Source: Manis javanica
Lineage: Eukaryota; Chordata; Mammalia; Pholidota; Manidae
Direction of reading: 5' to 3'
DNA length: 64,000 nucleotides
Assembly: GCF_040802235.1 (NCBI RefSeq)
Contig: NC_133172.1
Location: 28,105,738-28,169,737, forward strand
Shown here: positions 33,998-45,400 of the stretch, in pieces
How the letters are laid out: every line of letters begins with the position of its first letter
Numbering within the stretch: position 1 is the first letter of the stretch
The notes under the pieces: model-generated
Databases searched by the model: none
What the model saw: only the letters and a program-made list of their open reading frames with translations
Told to the model about the DNA's origin: nothing
Made by a program: the position numbers and the translations under genes

Positions 33998-34408
33998 TTA
34001 AGCATGTATAGGTTTTAAACTACTAACTAAATTGCACACACATATTAACATAATAGGAATACAGTTACATAAACAAAGCATATCTATAATTACCAGCCAT
34101 CTCCAGTGAAGCCAAAAAAACCAGTTAGGCACCCTAGGCATTTGTGAAAATTTGTCTATGATATGATGGATATTGTCCAACTGTACTTGAACAGTCTGAG
34201 AGAAATCAGACAAATTAAAGTAACCCATTTCTGGGAACTGTTCACATCCCATATGTTCTTTTAACTGTAGATAGTCTGTAGTCGTAAGATTTTGGAGTGC
34301 TACAACTTGCACTTCTCCTAATTCTTGGTTGAGTTCCAAAAGTATAGATCCAGTCAAATTTGTTGTTTTACTGTATGCACAGGCCAGCTTAGATATCTCC
34401 TTCTTCAT
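33998..34408 (-). pseudogene. Endogenous retrovirus envelope, C-terminal transmembrane-subunit fragment
   Basis: An open frame of 136 codons resembles the ectodomain end, membrane span and tail of a retroviral TM subunit. Visible in order: a heptad-like region around LQNLTTTDYLQLKEH, the position of the CX6CC disulfide motif, a tryptophan-rich membrane-proximal patch (WFFWLHWRW), a hydrophobic span of about 20 residues, and a short tail. The surface subunit, the cleavage site and most of the fusion region are missing. The paired cysteines of the CX6CC motif are replaced by Gly-Tyr. It cannot make a working envelope. It lies about 630 bases upstream of the polypurine tract, an unusually long gap for a retrovirus. 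Confidence 0.7.
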
Positions 34409-35209
34409 TCCAATGGCAAGTCCAGGAAATGGTGGGATGGATGCAGCTACAACTGCAGCATCACCTGGATATTTGTGGAGGTTTTTTGATGATCATCTTC
34501 TGGTATGAGTCTTCCAGAAAGTGCTGATGTTGGAAGTTCTTCTTCATATCACATCTTAGTTCATTTTCTGGGTAGCCAAATTAGGCTTTGATCTTCTGTA
34601 TAAAAACAAACAGACCCTTTGCCCACACTTTGACATGCCCTCTATACCACTGTTTAGAACTCATTGGAGGTCAGCACACAGGAACTGCTTTTTTTTTTTT
34701 TATTAAGAGAAAGGAATATTATCAGAAAAGTATACCTCCATAGCCGATCATCTGACACCCTTTAAGTGATCAAAATTAAGGATATTTAAAGCATGCGTTA
34801 ATCTTTGATTTACCATTAGTTTTATCCTATCAAGGAGTAATCCCCCTCTTCTTCCTTTCTTTCTTTTTTTTTAAATCTTTAATCTACACTGACATGAAGA
34901 ATACTATGTTTACTGGGCTCTCCCCTATACCAGGTCCCCCCTATAAACCACATTACAGTCACTGTCCATCAGCATAGCAAAATGTTGTAGAATCACTACT
35001 TGTCCTTTCTGTGTTGTACAGCCCTCCCCTTTCTCCCTGCCCCCCTATGCATGCTAATCTTAATACCCCCTTTCTTCTTCCCCCCCTTATCCTTACCTGC
35101 CCACCCATCCTCCCCAGTGCCTTTCCCTTTGGTACCTGTTAGTCCATTTTTGGGTTCTGTAATTCCGCTGCTGTTTGTTCCTTCAGTTTTTCCTTTGTTT
35201 TTATACTCC

Positions 35210-38200
35210 TCAGATGAGTGAAATCATTTGGTATTTCTCTTTCTCTGCTTGGCTTATTTCACTGAGCATAATACCCTCCAGCTCCATCCATGTTGCTGCA
35301 AATGGTAGGATTTTCCCTCTTCTTATGGCTGAGTAGTATTCCATTGCGTATATGTACCACATCTTCTTTATCCATTCATCTACCGATGGACATTTAGGTT
35401 GCTTCCAATTCTTGGCTATTGTAAATAGTGCTGTGATAAACATAGGGGTGCATCTGTCTTTCTCAAACTTGATTGCTGCGTTCTTAGGGTAAATTCCTAG
35501 GAGTGGAATTCCTGGGTCAAATGGTAGGTCTGTTTTGAGCATTTTGATGAACCTCCAAACTGCTTTCCACAATGGTTGAACTAATTTACATTCCCACCAG
35601 CAGTGTAGGAGGGTTCCCCTTTCTCCACAGCCTCGCCAACATTTGTTGTCGTTTGTCTTTTGGATGGCAGCCATCCTTACTGGTGTGAGGTGATACCTCA
35701 TTGTAGTTTTAATTTGCATTTCTCTGATAATTAGCGATGTGGAGCATCTTTTCATGTGTCTGTTGGCCATCTGTATTTCCTTTTTAGAGAACTGTCTGTT
35801 CAGTTCCTCCGCCCATTTTTTAATTGGGTTATTTGTTTTTTGTTTGCTGAGGCATGTGAGTTCTTTATATATTCTGGACGTCAAGCCTTTATCGGATCTG
35901 TCATTTTCAAATATATTCTCCCATACTGTAGGGTTCCTTTTTGTTCTATTGATGGTGTCTTTTGCTGTACAGAAGCTTTTCAGCTTAATGTAGTCCCACT
36001 TGTTCATTTTTGCTGTTGTTTTCCTTGCCTGGGGAGATATGTTCAAGAAGAGGTCACTCATGTTTATGTCTAAGAGGTTTTTGCCTATGTTTTTTTCCAA
36101 GAGTTTTATGGTTTCATGACTTTCATTCAAGTCTTTGATCCATTTTGAATTTACTTTTGTGTATGGGGTTAGACAATGGTCCAGTTTCATTCTCCTACAT
36201 GTAGCTGTCCAGGTTTGCCTGCACCATCTGTTGAAGAGACTGTCATTTCGCCATTGTATGTCCATGGTTCCTTTATCAAATATTAAATGACCATATATGT
36301 TTGGGTTAATGTCTGGAGTCTCTAATCTGTTCCACTGGTCTGTGGCTCTGTTCTTCTGCCAGTACCAAATTGTCTTGATTACTATGGCTTTGTAGTAGAG
36401 CTTGAAGTTGGGGAGTGAGATCCCCCCTACTTTATTCTTCTTTTTCAGGATTGCTTTGGCTATTCAGGGTCTTTGGTGTTTCCATATGAATTTTTGAATT
36501 ATTTGCTGCAGTTCATTGAAGAATGTTGCTGGTAATTTGAGAGGGATTGCATCAAATCTGTATATTGCTTTGGGCAGGATGGCCATTTTGACGATACTAA
36601 TTCTTCCTAGCCATGAGCATGGGATGAGTTTCCATTTATTAGTGTCCCCTTTAATTTCTCTTAAGAGTGACTTGTAGTTTTCAGGATATAGGTCTTTCAC
36701 TTCTTTGGTTAGGTTTATTCCTATGTATTTTATTCTTTTTGATGCAATTGTGAATGGAATTGTTTTCCTGATTTCTCTTTCTATTGGTTCATTGTTAGTG
36801 TATAGGAAAGCTACACATTTCTGTGTGTTAATTTTGTATCCTGCAACTTTGCTGTATTCCGATCAGTTCTAGTAGTTTTGGAGTGGAGTCTTTAGGGTTT
36901 TTTATGTACAATATCATATCATCTGCAAATAGTGACAGTTTAACTTCTTCTTTACCAATCTGGATTCCTTGTATTTCTTTGTTTTGTCTGATTGCCGTGG
37001 CTAGGACCTCCAGTACTATGTTAAATAACAGTGGGGAGAGTGGGCATCCCTGTCTAGCTCCCGATCTCAAAGGAAAAGCTTTCAGCTTCTCTCTGTTCAG
37101 TATGATGTTGGCTGTGGGTTTATCATATATGGCCTTTATTATGTTGAAGTACTTGCCCTCTATTCCCATATTGCTGAGAGTTTTTATCATGAATGGATGT
37201 TGAATTTTGTCCAATACTTTTTCAGCATCTATGGAGATGATCATGTGGTTTTTGTCTCTCTTTTTGTTGATGCGGTGGATGATGTTGATGGATTTTTGAA
37301 TGTTGTACCATCCTTGCATCCCTGGGATGAATCCCACTTGGTCATGGTGTATGATCCTTTTGATATACTGTTGAATTTTGTTTGCTAATATTTTATTGAG
37401 TATTTTTGAATCTACATTCATCAGGGATATTGGTCTGTAATATTCTTTTTTGGGGGGTCTTTGCCTGGTTTTGGTATTAGGGTGATGTTGGCTTCATAGA
37501 ATGAGTTTGGGAGTATTCCCTCCTCTTCTATTTTTTGGAACACTTTAAGGAGAATGGGTATTATGTCTTCCCTGTGTGCCTGATAAAATTCCGAGGTAAA
37601 TCAGTACGGCCCCGGGGTTTTGTTCTTGGGTAGTTTTTTGATTACCGTTTCAATTTCTTTGCTCGTAATTGGTTTGTTTAACTTTTGTGTTTCTTCCTTG
37701 GTCAGTCTTGGGAGGTTGTATTTTTCTAGGAAGTTGTCCATTTCTTCTAGGTTTTCCAGCTTGTTGGCATGTAGGTTTTCATAGTAGTCTTTAATAATTC
37801 TTTGTATTTCTGTGGAGTCTGTCGCGATTTTTCCATTCTCATTTCTGATTCTGTTGATGTGTGTTGATTCTCTTTTTCTCTTAATAAGTCTGGCTAGAGG
37901 CTTATCTATTTTGTTTATTTTCTCAAAGAACCAGCTCTTGGTTTCGTTGATTTTTGCTATTGTTTTATTCTTCTCAATTTTGTTTATTTCTTCTCTGATC
38001 TTTATTATGTCCCTCCTTCTGCTGACTTTAGGCCTCATGTGTTCTTCTTTTTCCAGTTTCGATAATTGTGATGTTAGACTATTCATTGGGATTGTTCTTC
38101 TTTCTTCAAGTTTGCCTGGATCGCTATATACTTTCCTCTTAAGACTGCTTTCGCTGCGTCCCAAAGAAGTTGGGGCTTTGTGTTGTTGTCATTTGTTTCT

Positions 38201-39596
38201 ATATATTCCTTGATCTCTATTTTGATTTGTTCATTGATCCATTGACTATTTAGAAGCATGTTGTTAAGCCTCCATGTGTTTGTGAGCCTTTCTGTTTTCT
38301 TTGTAGAATTTATTTCTAGTTTTATACTTTTGTGGTCTGAAAAATTGGTTGGTAGAATTTCAATATTTTGGAATTTACTGAGGCTCTTTTTGTGAGCTAG
38401 TATGTGGTCTATTCTGGAGAATGTTCCATGTGCACTTGAGAAGAATATATATCCTGTTGCTTTTGGATGTAGAGTTCTATAGATGTCTATTAGGTCCATC
38501 TGTTCTAGTGTGTTGTTCAGTGCCTGTGTGTCCTTACTTATTTTCTGCCTGGTGGATCTATCCTTTGGGGTGAGTGGTGTGTTGAAGTCTCCTAAAATGA
38601 ATGCATTGCATTCTGTTTCCTCCTTTAGTTCTGTTAGTAATTGTGACATTAGACCATTCATTTAGGATTGTACTTCCTTTTTTAAATATGCCTGGATCGC
38701 TATATACTTTCCTCTTATGACTGCTTTTGCTGTGTTCCACAGTAGTTGGGGCTTTGTGTTGTTGTTGTCATTTGTTTCCATATATTGCTGGATCTCCATT
38801 TTGATTTGGTCATTGATCCATTGATTATTTAGGAGTGTGTTGTTAAGCCTCCATGTGTTTGTGAGCCTTTTTGCTTTCTTTGTACAGTTTATTTCTAGTT
38901 TTATGCCTTTGTGGTCTGAAAAGTTGTTTGGTAGGATTTCAATCTTTTGGAATTTACTGAGGCTCTTTTTGTGGCCTAGTATGCGGTCTATTCTGGAGAA
39001 TGTTCCATGTGCACTTGAGAAGAAAGTGTTTCCTGTTGCTTTTGGATGTAGAGTTCTGTAGATGTCTATTAGGTCCATCTGTTCTAGTGTATTGTTCAGT
39101 GCTTCTGTGTCCTTACTTATTTTCTGTCTGGTCGATCTGTCCTTTGGAGTGAGTGGTGTATTGAAGTCTCCTATAATGAATGCATTGCATTCTATTTCCT
39201 CCTTTAGTTCTGTTAGTATTTGTTTCATCTATGCTGGTGCTCCTGTGTTGGGTGCATATATATTTAGAATGGTTATATCCTCTTGTTGGACTGAGCCCTT
39301 TATCATTATGTAGTGTCCTTCTTTATCTCTTGATACTTTCTTTGTTTTGAAGTCTATTTTGTCTGATATTAGTACTGCAACCCCTGCTTTCTTCTCACTG
39401 TTGTTTGCCTGAAATATGTTTTTCATCCCTTGACTTTTAGTCTGTGCATGTCTTTGGGTTTGAGTTGAGTTTTTTGTAAGCAGCATATAGATGGGTCTTG
39501 CTTTTTTATCCATTCTATTACTCTGTGTCTTTTGATTGGTGCATTAAGTCCATTTACATTTAGGGTGACAATTGAGAGATATGTACTTATTGCCAT
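35210..39596 (-). pseudogene. L1 ORF2 (endonuclease and reverse transcriptase), disrupted, insertion A
   Basis: It starts at ATG 39596 ([18 protein letters not shown], endonuclease). The endonuclease Gln-Glu-Thr-His motif has become LQKTQ (codon 39473-39471), losing the catalytic Glu. A frameshift and an in-frame TAG just before MKQILTEL follow. A 575-bp segment is present twice (38066-38640 and 38641-39219). The RT part is open from 37421 to 36828 with FADDMILYI (the YxDD-type catalytic site) intact. After more breaks the last 351 codons (36265-35210) are open, including the Cys-rich [18 protein letters not shown]. With the duplication removed, the length of about 1274 codons is normal for L1 ORF2. 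Confidence 0.92.
38066..39219 (-). repeat. Tandem duplication of about 575 bp inside L1 ORF2
   Basis: The unit at 38641-39219 and the unit at 38066-38640 encode the same part of ORF2, each running from about LTELKEE through GDFNTPLTPKDRSTRQKISKD and SSAHGTFSRID to about LKKE.QS. They are not identical: substitutions are scattered along both. The L1 at 54845-62532 has a single copy. The join reads from an SQL-coding stretch directly back into LTELKEE. Confidence 0.95.
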
Positions 39597-39791
39597 TGTA
39601 GGCTTTAGATTCGTGGTTACCAAAGGTTCAAGGTTAGCCTCTTTAGTATCTTACTGCCTAACTTACCTCACTTATTGAGTTGTTATATACACTGCCTGGA
39701 GATTCTTTTCTTCTCTCCCTTCTTATTCCTCCTCCTCCATTCTTCATATATTGTGTGTTTTGTTCTGTGCTCTTTTTAGGAGTGCTCCCAT

Positions 39792-40679
39792 CTAGAGCAG
39801 TGCTTGTAAGATGCCCTGTAGAGGTGGTTTGTGGGAAGCAAATTCCCTCAGCTTTTGCTTGTCTGGGAATTGTTTAATCTTGCCATCATATTTAAATGAT
39901 AGTCGTGCTGGATACAGTACCCTTGGTTCAAGCCCCTTCTGTTTCATTGAATTAAATATATCATGCCATTCTCTTCTGGCCTGTAGGGTTTCTGTCGAGA
40001 AGTCTGATGTTAGCCTGATGGGTTTTCCTTTATAGGTGACCTTTTTCTCTCCAGCTGCCTTTAAAACTCTTTCCTTGTCCTTGATCCTTGCCATTTTAAT
40101 TATTATGTGTCTTGGTGTTTTCCTCCTTGGATCCTTTCTTTTGGGGGTTCTGTGTAATTCCATATTCTGTTCGATTATTTCCTCCCCCAGTTTGGGGAAG
40201 TTTTCAGCAATTATTTCTTCAAAGAGACTTTCTATCCCTTTTCCTCTCTCTTCTTATTCTGGTACCCCTATGATACAGATATTATTCCTTTGGATTGGTC
40301 ACATAGTTCTCTTAGTGTTGTTTCATTCCTGGAGATCCTCTTATCTCTCTATGTCAGCTTCTATATGTTCCTGTTCTCTGGTTTCTGTTCCTTCAATGGC
40401 CTCTTGCTTCTTATCCATTCTGCTTACAAATCCTTCCAGGGTTTGTTTCACTTCTGTTATCTCCTTCCTGACATCCATGATCTGCCTCTGGACTTCATCC
40501 CATTGCTCTTGCATTTTTCTCTGCATCTCATCCCATTGCTCTTGCATTTTTCTCTGCATCTCTGTCAGCATGTTCATGATTTTTATTTTGCATTCTTTTT
40601 CAGGAAGACTGGTTAGGTCTGTCTCCTTCTCAGGTGTTGTCTCTGTGATCTTTGTCTGCCTGTAGTTTTGCCTTTTCAT
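39792..40679 (-). pseudogene. L1 ORF1 (RNA-binding chaperone), frame-disrupted, insertion A
   Basis: The N-terminal part (frame 40679-40341) starts MKRQNYRQTKITET and enters a coiled coil. The C-terminal part (40163-39792) holds the RNA-binding domain and CTD with TPRHIIIKMARIKDKE and ARREWHDIFNSMKQKG. The two halves lie in different frames and the middle is broken. The coiled coil contains a perfect 33-base tandem duplication (40495-40527 and 40528-40560), repeating MQRKMQEQWDE. ORF1p normally trimerises and coats L1 RNA. Confidence 0.9.
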
Positions 40680-41514
40680 GGTGATAGAGATAGTTTGTAG
40701 AGCTGGTATGAGTGACAGCTGGAAGAGCTTTCCTTCTTGTTGGTTTGTGGCCTTCCTCTCCTGGGAGAACAGTGACCTCTAGTGGCTTGTGCTTGGCAGC
40801 TGTGTGCAGACAGGGCTTCTGCTTCCTTTCCGGTTGCTATGGAGTTTATCTCTGCTGTTGCTGTGGGCGTGGTCTGGCTGGGGCCGCTCCTCCAAAATGG
40901 TGGAGCCCCTTTGGAGGGGGAGCGGCCGGGAGGCTATTTATCTCTGTAAGGGGCGTCTGTGCTCCCTGCTGCCCAGGGGGTTAGAGTGCCCAGAGAGCCC
41001 CAGATTCCCTGCCTCTGGGCTAAGTTTCCTGTCCTGCCCCTTTAAGACTTCCAAAAAGCACTCTCCAAACCAAAACAACAACAGCAACAACAAAAGAAAA
41101 AAAAGCTGCTCCCATTTCTTTGTTCTCCAGCGTCGGCCTCAGGCACCTGCTCACCGGTCCTGCAGCCCTGTTTCCCTAGTATCCAGGACCCCACGCATGC
41201 ACTGTGTCTGTGCTCTGGTCCGTCATCCTGGGGCTTGGTGTTCAGCAGTCCTGGGCTCTCTCTCCCTCCCTGCTGACTCCTCTCCTCCCGCTGGGAGCTG
41301 GGGGGAGGGGCGCTCGGGTCCCACCAGGCTGGGTCTTGTATCTTACCCCCTTCGTGAGGTGCTGGGTTCTCGCAGGTGTGGATGTGGTCTGGATGTTGTC
41401 CTGTGTCCTCTGGTCTCTATTTTAGGAAGAGTTGTCTTTGTTATATTTTCATAGATAAATGTGGTTTTGGGAGGAGATTTCTGCTGCTCTACTCATGCCA
41501 CCATCTTGGCTCTG
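40680..41514 (-). promoter_or_regulatory. L1 insertion A 5' UTR / internal promoter
   Basis: A GC-rich stretch of about 0.83 kb before ORF1, with the YY1-like AAGATGG at its very start. It is alignable with the 5' UTR of insertion B (61721-62532) apart from a short A/C-rich insertion near 41065-41105 (repeats of caacaa). Probably inactive through age and methylation; this is inference. Confidence 0.75.
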
Positions 41515-41527
41515 TCCACTTCCTGTT
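41515..41527. repeat. Target-site duplication of L1 insertion A, right copy
   Basis: tccacttcctgtt, identical to 32947-32959, directly abuts the L1 5' end. Confidence 0.85.
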
Positions 41528-41979
41528 TTTAAAAAATAGAATAATAAATCAAATGCCAAAGTCTAGAAAATGGTGGGATTGTGAATAGCAAATGTTAGGA
41601 CTATAGGCATTGAGACACTTTGAAAAGAGTAAAATGGTTCTTTTCACTAGAATTATAGAATAAATGTGTGAAGGAAAGAAGGTATTTCTACCTAAGCATT
41701 TGATAGATGCTTCAAAATTATTTAAAAAGGTAATGTAATATAACTTTGTTAAAAATGCTTACAGGTATTGAAAAATTGCTGAAAGGGCATCAGTGGAAGA
41801 ATGCTGATAAATGGTGAGAAATAAAGATTCTCAGGATTGACCGAATCAATCCTACTATGGGCTTTGTTAAACACCCAGCCACTCAGATAAGGAACAGACC
41901 ATGCATAATCTCTGATTGAACAGAAGGAAACAAATACGTGGCCATACTTCCTTGTCAGGGAAGGTGGGATTAATAAACT

Positions 41980-42480
41980 TTATTTTAGAATATACAGAAA
42001 TGTTGCAAAGATTGTATAGAGAGTCCCATAAGCCCCTTACCGAGTCTTCCTTGGTGTTAACATCTTACATTGCCATGATACCTCTGTTACAGCTAAGAAA
42101 CCAATTTGGTACATTACTATTAACTGAACTACAGATTTTATTCTGATTTCACTTGTATTTCTACTAATGTCCTTTTTCTGTTCCAGAGTCACATCCAGAA
42201 TATCACATTACATTTAGTCATCCTGCCTCCTTGATTGCCTCTGGTGTATGACAGCTTCTTAGTCTCTTTTTGTTTTTCCTGACTGGGACAGTTTTGAGAA
42301 TTACTGCTAATGTGGGCTGTCTTCAGTTTGTTTTGTCTGACATTTTCTTAGTTACAAATTATGGACTTATTTGGAAGAACATCACAGTGGCGAAGTACAC
42401 TTTACATCACATCCTTTCAGGGCACATGCTGTCATCCATGTCCACTATTTTATCAGGGTTAATTCGAATAAGATAAAGGT
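41980..42480. repeat. Old L1M-type 3' UTR-like repeat
   Basis: Landmarks such as 'tacagaaatgttgcaaagattg', 'gttaacatcttacattgccatg', 'tcctttttctgttccagagtc', 'cattacatttagtcatcctgcc' and 'ctgactgggacagttttgag' match a widespread ancient L1 noncoding region. Similar material occurs near 47215-47330. Confidence 0.6.
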
Positions 42481-45400
42481 AAGTTCTTCTTATACTTGGT
42501 ACGTTTTCTTCTTTTTTGGTAAGAAGAACCTTATTTATCTTCCGTTTCCCTTTACCTGTTAGGAAGCTCAATATAATAGTTGCACAGTTCCTATGACCTG
42601 CTCTAGTATATTTTTTTGGTCATAATTTATCTTACTCTTTAAAATATTAAGTCTACTTTTTTTCAGAATATGAGATAATGAACTAATGTGGACCTTCCTC
42701 TGCTGTAAACAGTAGATTAAAAATGTTCTTTTAATCAAATCTAATGCGAAGCTCAAAATAAAGAAAATTCCTAGATGCCAGCAATAAAGGGGAGCTCACC
42801 CCTGAGTGGTACCCATGCCAGTTAATGCCATGATGGCCCAGGACAAGGTGGACTGGATATCAGCCCAGTTTTATGGCCACAATGATATAGTACACATGGC
42901 CTCTAGCCACAAGTGTTGGAGAGCTGGAACTGACTTCCATAAACCTGGAGTTGGAAATACTTCCAACAAAATTTACTTCCTATCTTCCCAAAGTGCAAGT
43001 TTATTTTGTCAGGACTCTGGGTGAAGAAAAAGACCACTTTGAGAAGTTGAAACCCCAAACCTACTCCACACATGGATATGGAACCCAAATTTACTCTTTC
43101 TTTTTCCTGTAGCAATACAGAGCCAATAAATTAACTCAAAAACGAATCACAGGCGAAATATTTGGGATTCGGCGGAGGTAAACTCAGACTTGGTGTGTAG
43201 GGCCATTTCTGCATTTCAGAGCTCACAGAGCACATGCACGCACACATACACACCCAGGAAAGATAAGCTCATATGGGAACTGATACACCATTAGAGAATA
43301 TCAGCAGACATAGCATCAAAAGAATTAATGCCCCCGAGGACTTGGGATAATTAAGCAATGTGAGAAATGACCCTATGGAAAAAAGAATATTCAGACTTGA
43401 TGAAATGCATGTGTCTCCAGGCTGAGGAAGTAAGTGCCCTGAATGCTGAACAGAGTAAGAAACCCTGATGTGCCCCTGAGGTCTGTGTTTTGTCAACTCA
43501 GGTTTTCATAAATTGAGTGTACTTAAAGTGGAGCCCACCATACACAAAGAGTGTCATTTGGAAGGATTTGGGAAAAGCTTTGGCAGCCCTGGCAGAAAAG
43601 GTCACTGCTTTCCAGATGTCCGGCTTGTCTGTGGGCTCAGGTCACAGAAACTCCTTTTACCCTGAAGGATCCTCCACAGTGCCCTGTCCCCCAGGGCTTG
43701 GCAGCCCATTGGACGTCTTTTCCCCCTGGTCTGCACAAAACATGAGATTAAAAGGTTGTGGGTTGACATAGGAGGAAAGATTAGAGGAGCTGAAAATGAG
43801 TACCAGGTGGGGTGACACAGCAGAGCTGACAAGATAGCTGCCCACACAGTCCTGTGCTCCACAGACTAGTCTAGTGGGTTAGCAAAGGCAATCTTGAAAA
43901 CAAACAGAAAGTTGAGAATGTGTGCCAGGGGAAATCTGCCAATAATACTTTACTCAAGAGGAGAGGATGTTTGCAAGGAGAGAGGACTAGCCACCACATA
44001 GGCTCTGCGACATACAGTGAAGTGACTGTGCATCAGCTGGCTGCTTAATTTGGTCCTTGAGACACTATGATCTGCCAGTTGTTGTCTTACTCATCCTTCA
44101 AGATGTAGGTGCAAAGTCCCCTGTTGGTGAAACCTGTCTGCCTGTTCCCACCCCATGCTTGGTTGTGTACCTCCTCAGTGTGTCTTTCTTCATGTCCACT
44201 GTAGTCTGTCTAGTACCTAACAGAAAGGACACAGTGGCTAAACCCCTGGGCAGTGACCTGGTGTGTCTTTGGCCCTCCGAGGACCAAATGATGGGATGTC
44301 AAAACAAGCAAAACTACCACACTCCACACATTATTCAACTGGAGCCATATGGGCTGGGACTAAGTCAAACTTCAAACAGAAATTGATAAACACACAGTCT
44401 TGATGCCAGTCAGGCAAATCAAATTAAGAAAAATCAAAATTCAGTGGAAAAAGATCAAACATGTTTCTTGATACGGTGTACACAAGAGTTAATTGACTAT
44501 GTTTCAGTCTTCATTAAAATGTTTTGGCATCATTTATACTACCATAATCATCTGCCTTTCCCAGTAGTTTTTTTCTTCTTTAATTCTAATTCTGTGGGAT
44601 CTTTTAAAATATCTTTTCTGGCCAACTCTAAAGGAAAGAGACTCATCAGGACAGGCAGCAATCTATTTTTAAATGTTTAAATATGGCTTTATTATTACTT
44701 TTTAACAGAGGATTTAAGCATTTATTTTAGCTATTTAGTTAGTTATTGCTCCTTAAGGCTTTCTGTGGAGAGTAGTGGAACACAAGAGGGTTATACTGTT
44801 TAATAGGGAAACCCAGTCTGTATGAATAACCCACTATATAGACTCCTTGACTTATTAAAAGTGGTTCTTATCATAAGCCCAATTTTTGAACTGGGAAAGG
44901 TGTTTGTTAGAAGCTTAATCTGGCATGCTCCAGTGCTGAAATCAGAAGCAGGGCAAGAAATTCATAAAAATCACTTTATAAGTTCAGCAAGTCTCCTTTT
45001 TATAAGCAGCAATGTCTCTCTCGAGTTGGTTCAGACTCTTAGTTCTGACTGCAGAGATAGTTCTAGAAAGCTCCAACATAATTCTAGTCTATTAATGCCT
45101 TGCAGGGCACAGAACTGTATCTTTAATGCAGTTCTTGGTCTAATCTTCCTGCCAGAAAGGAGCCTATAGAACTTCAGGAGCCAAAATTGTTGCTGTAAAA
45201 TCGAAGGACAACAAGGCTATCTTTTCCTATTAAGCTACGTGTGCTGGGCTGAGGCATGTATTGAGTGTCTTTCTCTGCAGGCTGAGGTGATAGATGCTCC
45301 ATTTCTGCATCTAGGTGATTAGAGTGTGAGAGGAGGCACAGAGTGAAAGTAGTTTACAGTGCACATAGTCTATGCACAGAATAAGTCTGGGGACAGATTT

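Larger units (their letters stand above)
32960..34872 (-). mobile_element. 3'-transduced block carried by L1 insertion A, includes a retroviral 3' cassette
   Basis: Reading down the minus strand after the L1 3' end (tail at about 34857-34872), about 170 bases of non-L1 sequence come first. An A-run at about 34690 (plus-strand T's) follows, then the retroviral cassette to its poly(A) site at about 33068. About 75 more bases include an L1-like scrap, a second A-run (32991-32999), and a final tail next to the target-site duplication. Several successive A-runs suggest stepwise extension of the transcript by read-through. An alternative is an independent insertion of the cassette into the L1 tail, but I found no convincing separate target-site duplication for it here. 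Confidence 0.65.
34873..41514 (-). mobile_element. Near-full-length L1 LINE (insertion A)
   Basis: It reads on the minus strand from a 5' end with CCAAGATGGTGGCATGAG (a YY1-type start typical of full-length L1) through 5' UTR, ORF1, ORF2 and a 3' UTR to an A-rich tail. The total of about 6.6 kb includes an extra 575-bp internal duplication in ORF2. Compared with insertion B it lacks about 113 bases between the ORFs. Both ORFs are interrupted, so the element cannot move by itself. The 13-bp duplication that flanks L1 plus the downstream block indicates target-primed reverse transcription. Confidence 0.93.

Noticed and set aside
33998..34408. A domesticated, syncytin-like envelope gene
   Set aside because: Only the C-terminal TM part is present, the disulfide motif is lost, there is no surface subunit or signal peptide, and the second copy is frameshifted, so no functional domestication is supported here.
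35739..41588. Plus-strand open frames of 60-221 codons, many hydrophobic, looking like membrane proteins
   Set aside because: They are antisense to L1 ORF1, ORF2 and 5' UTR. The Leu/Phe/Ser richness comes from reading the complement of A-rich L1 coding strand.
43602..43862. 86-codon minus-strand frame overlapping two plus-strand frames
   Set aside because: No recognisable similarity, and frames on both strands overlap completely, which argues for chance.
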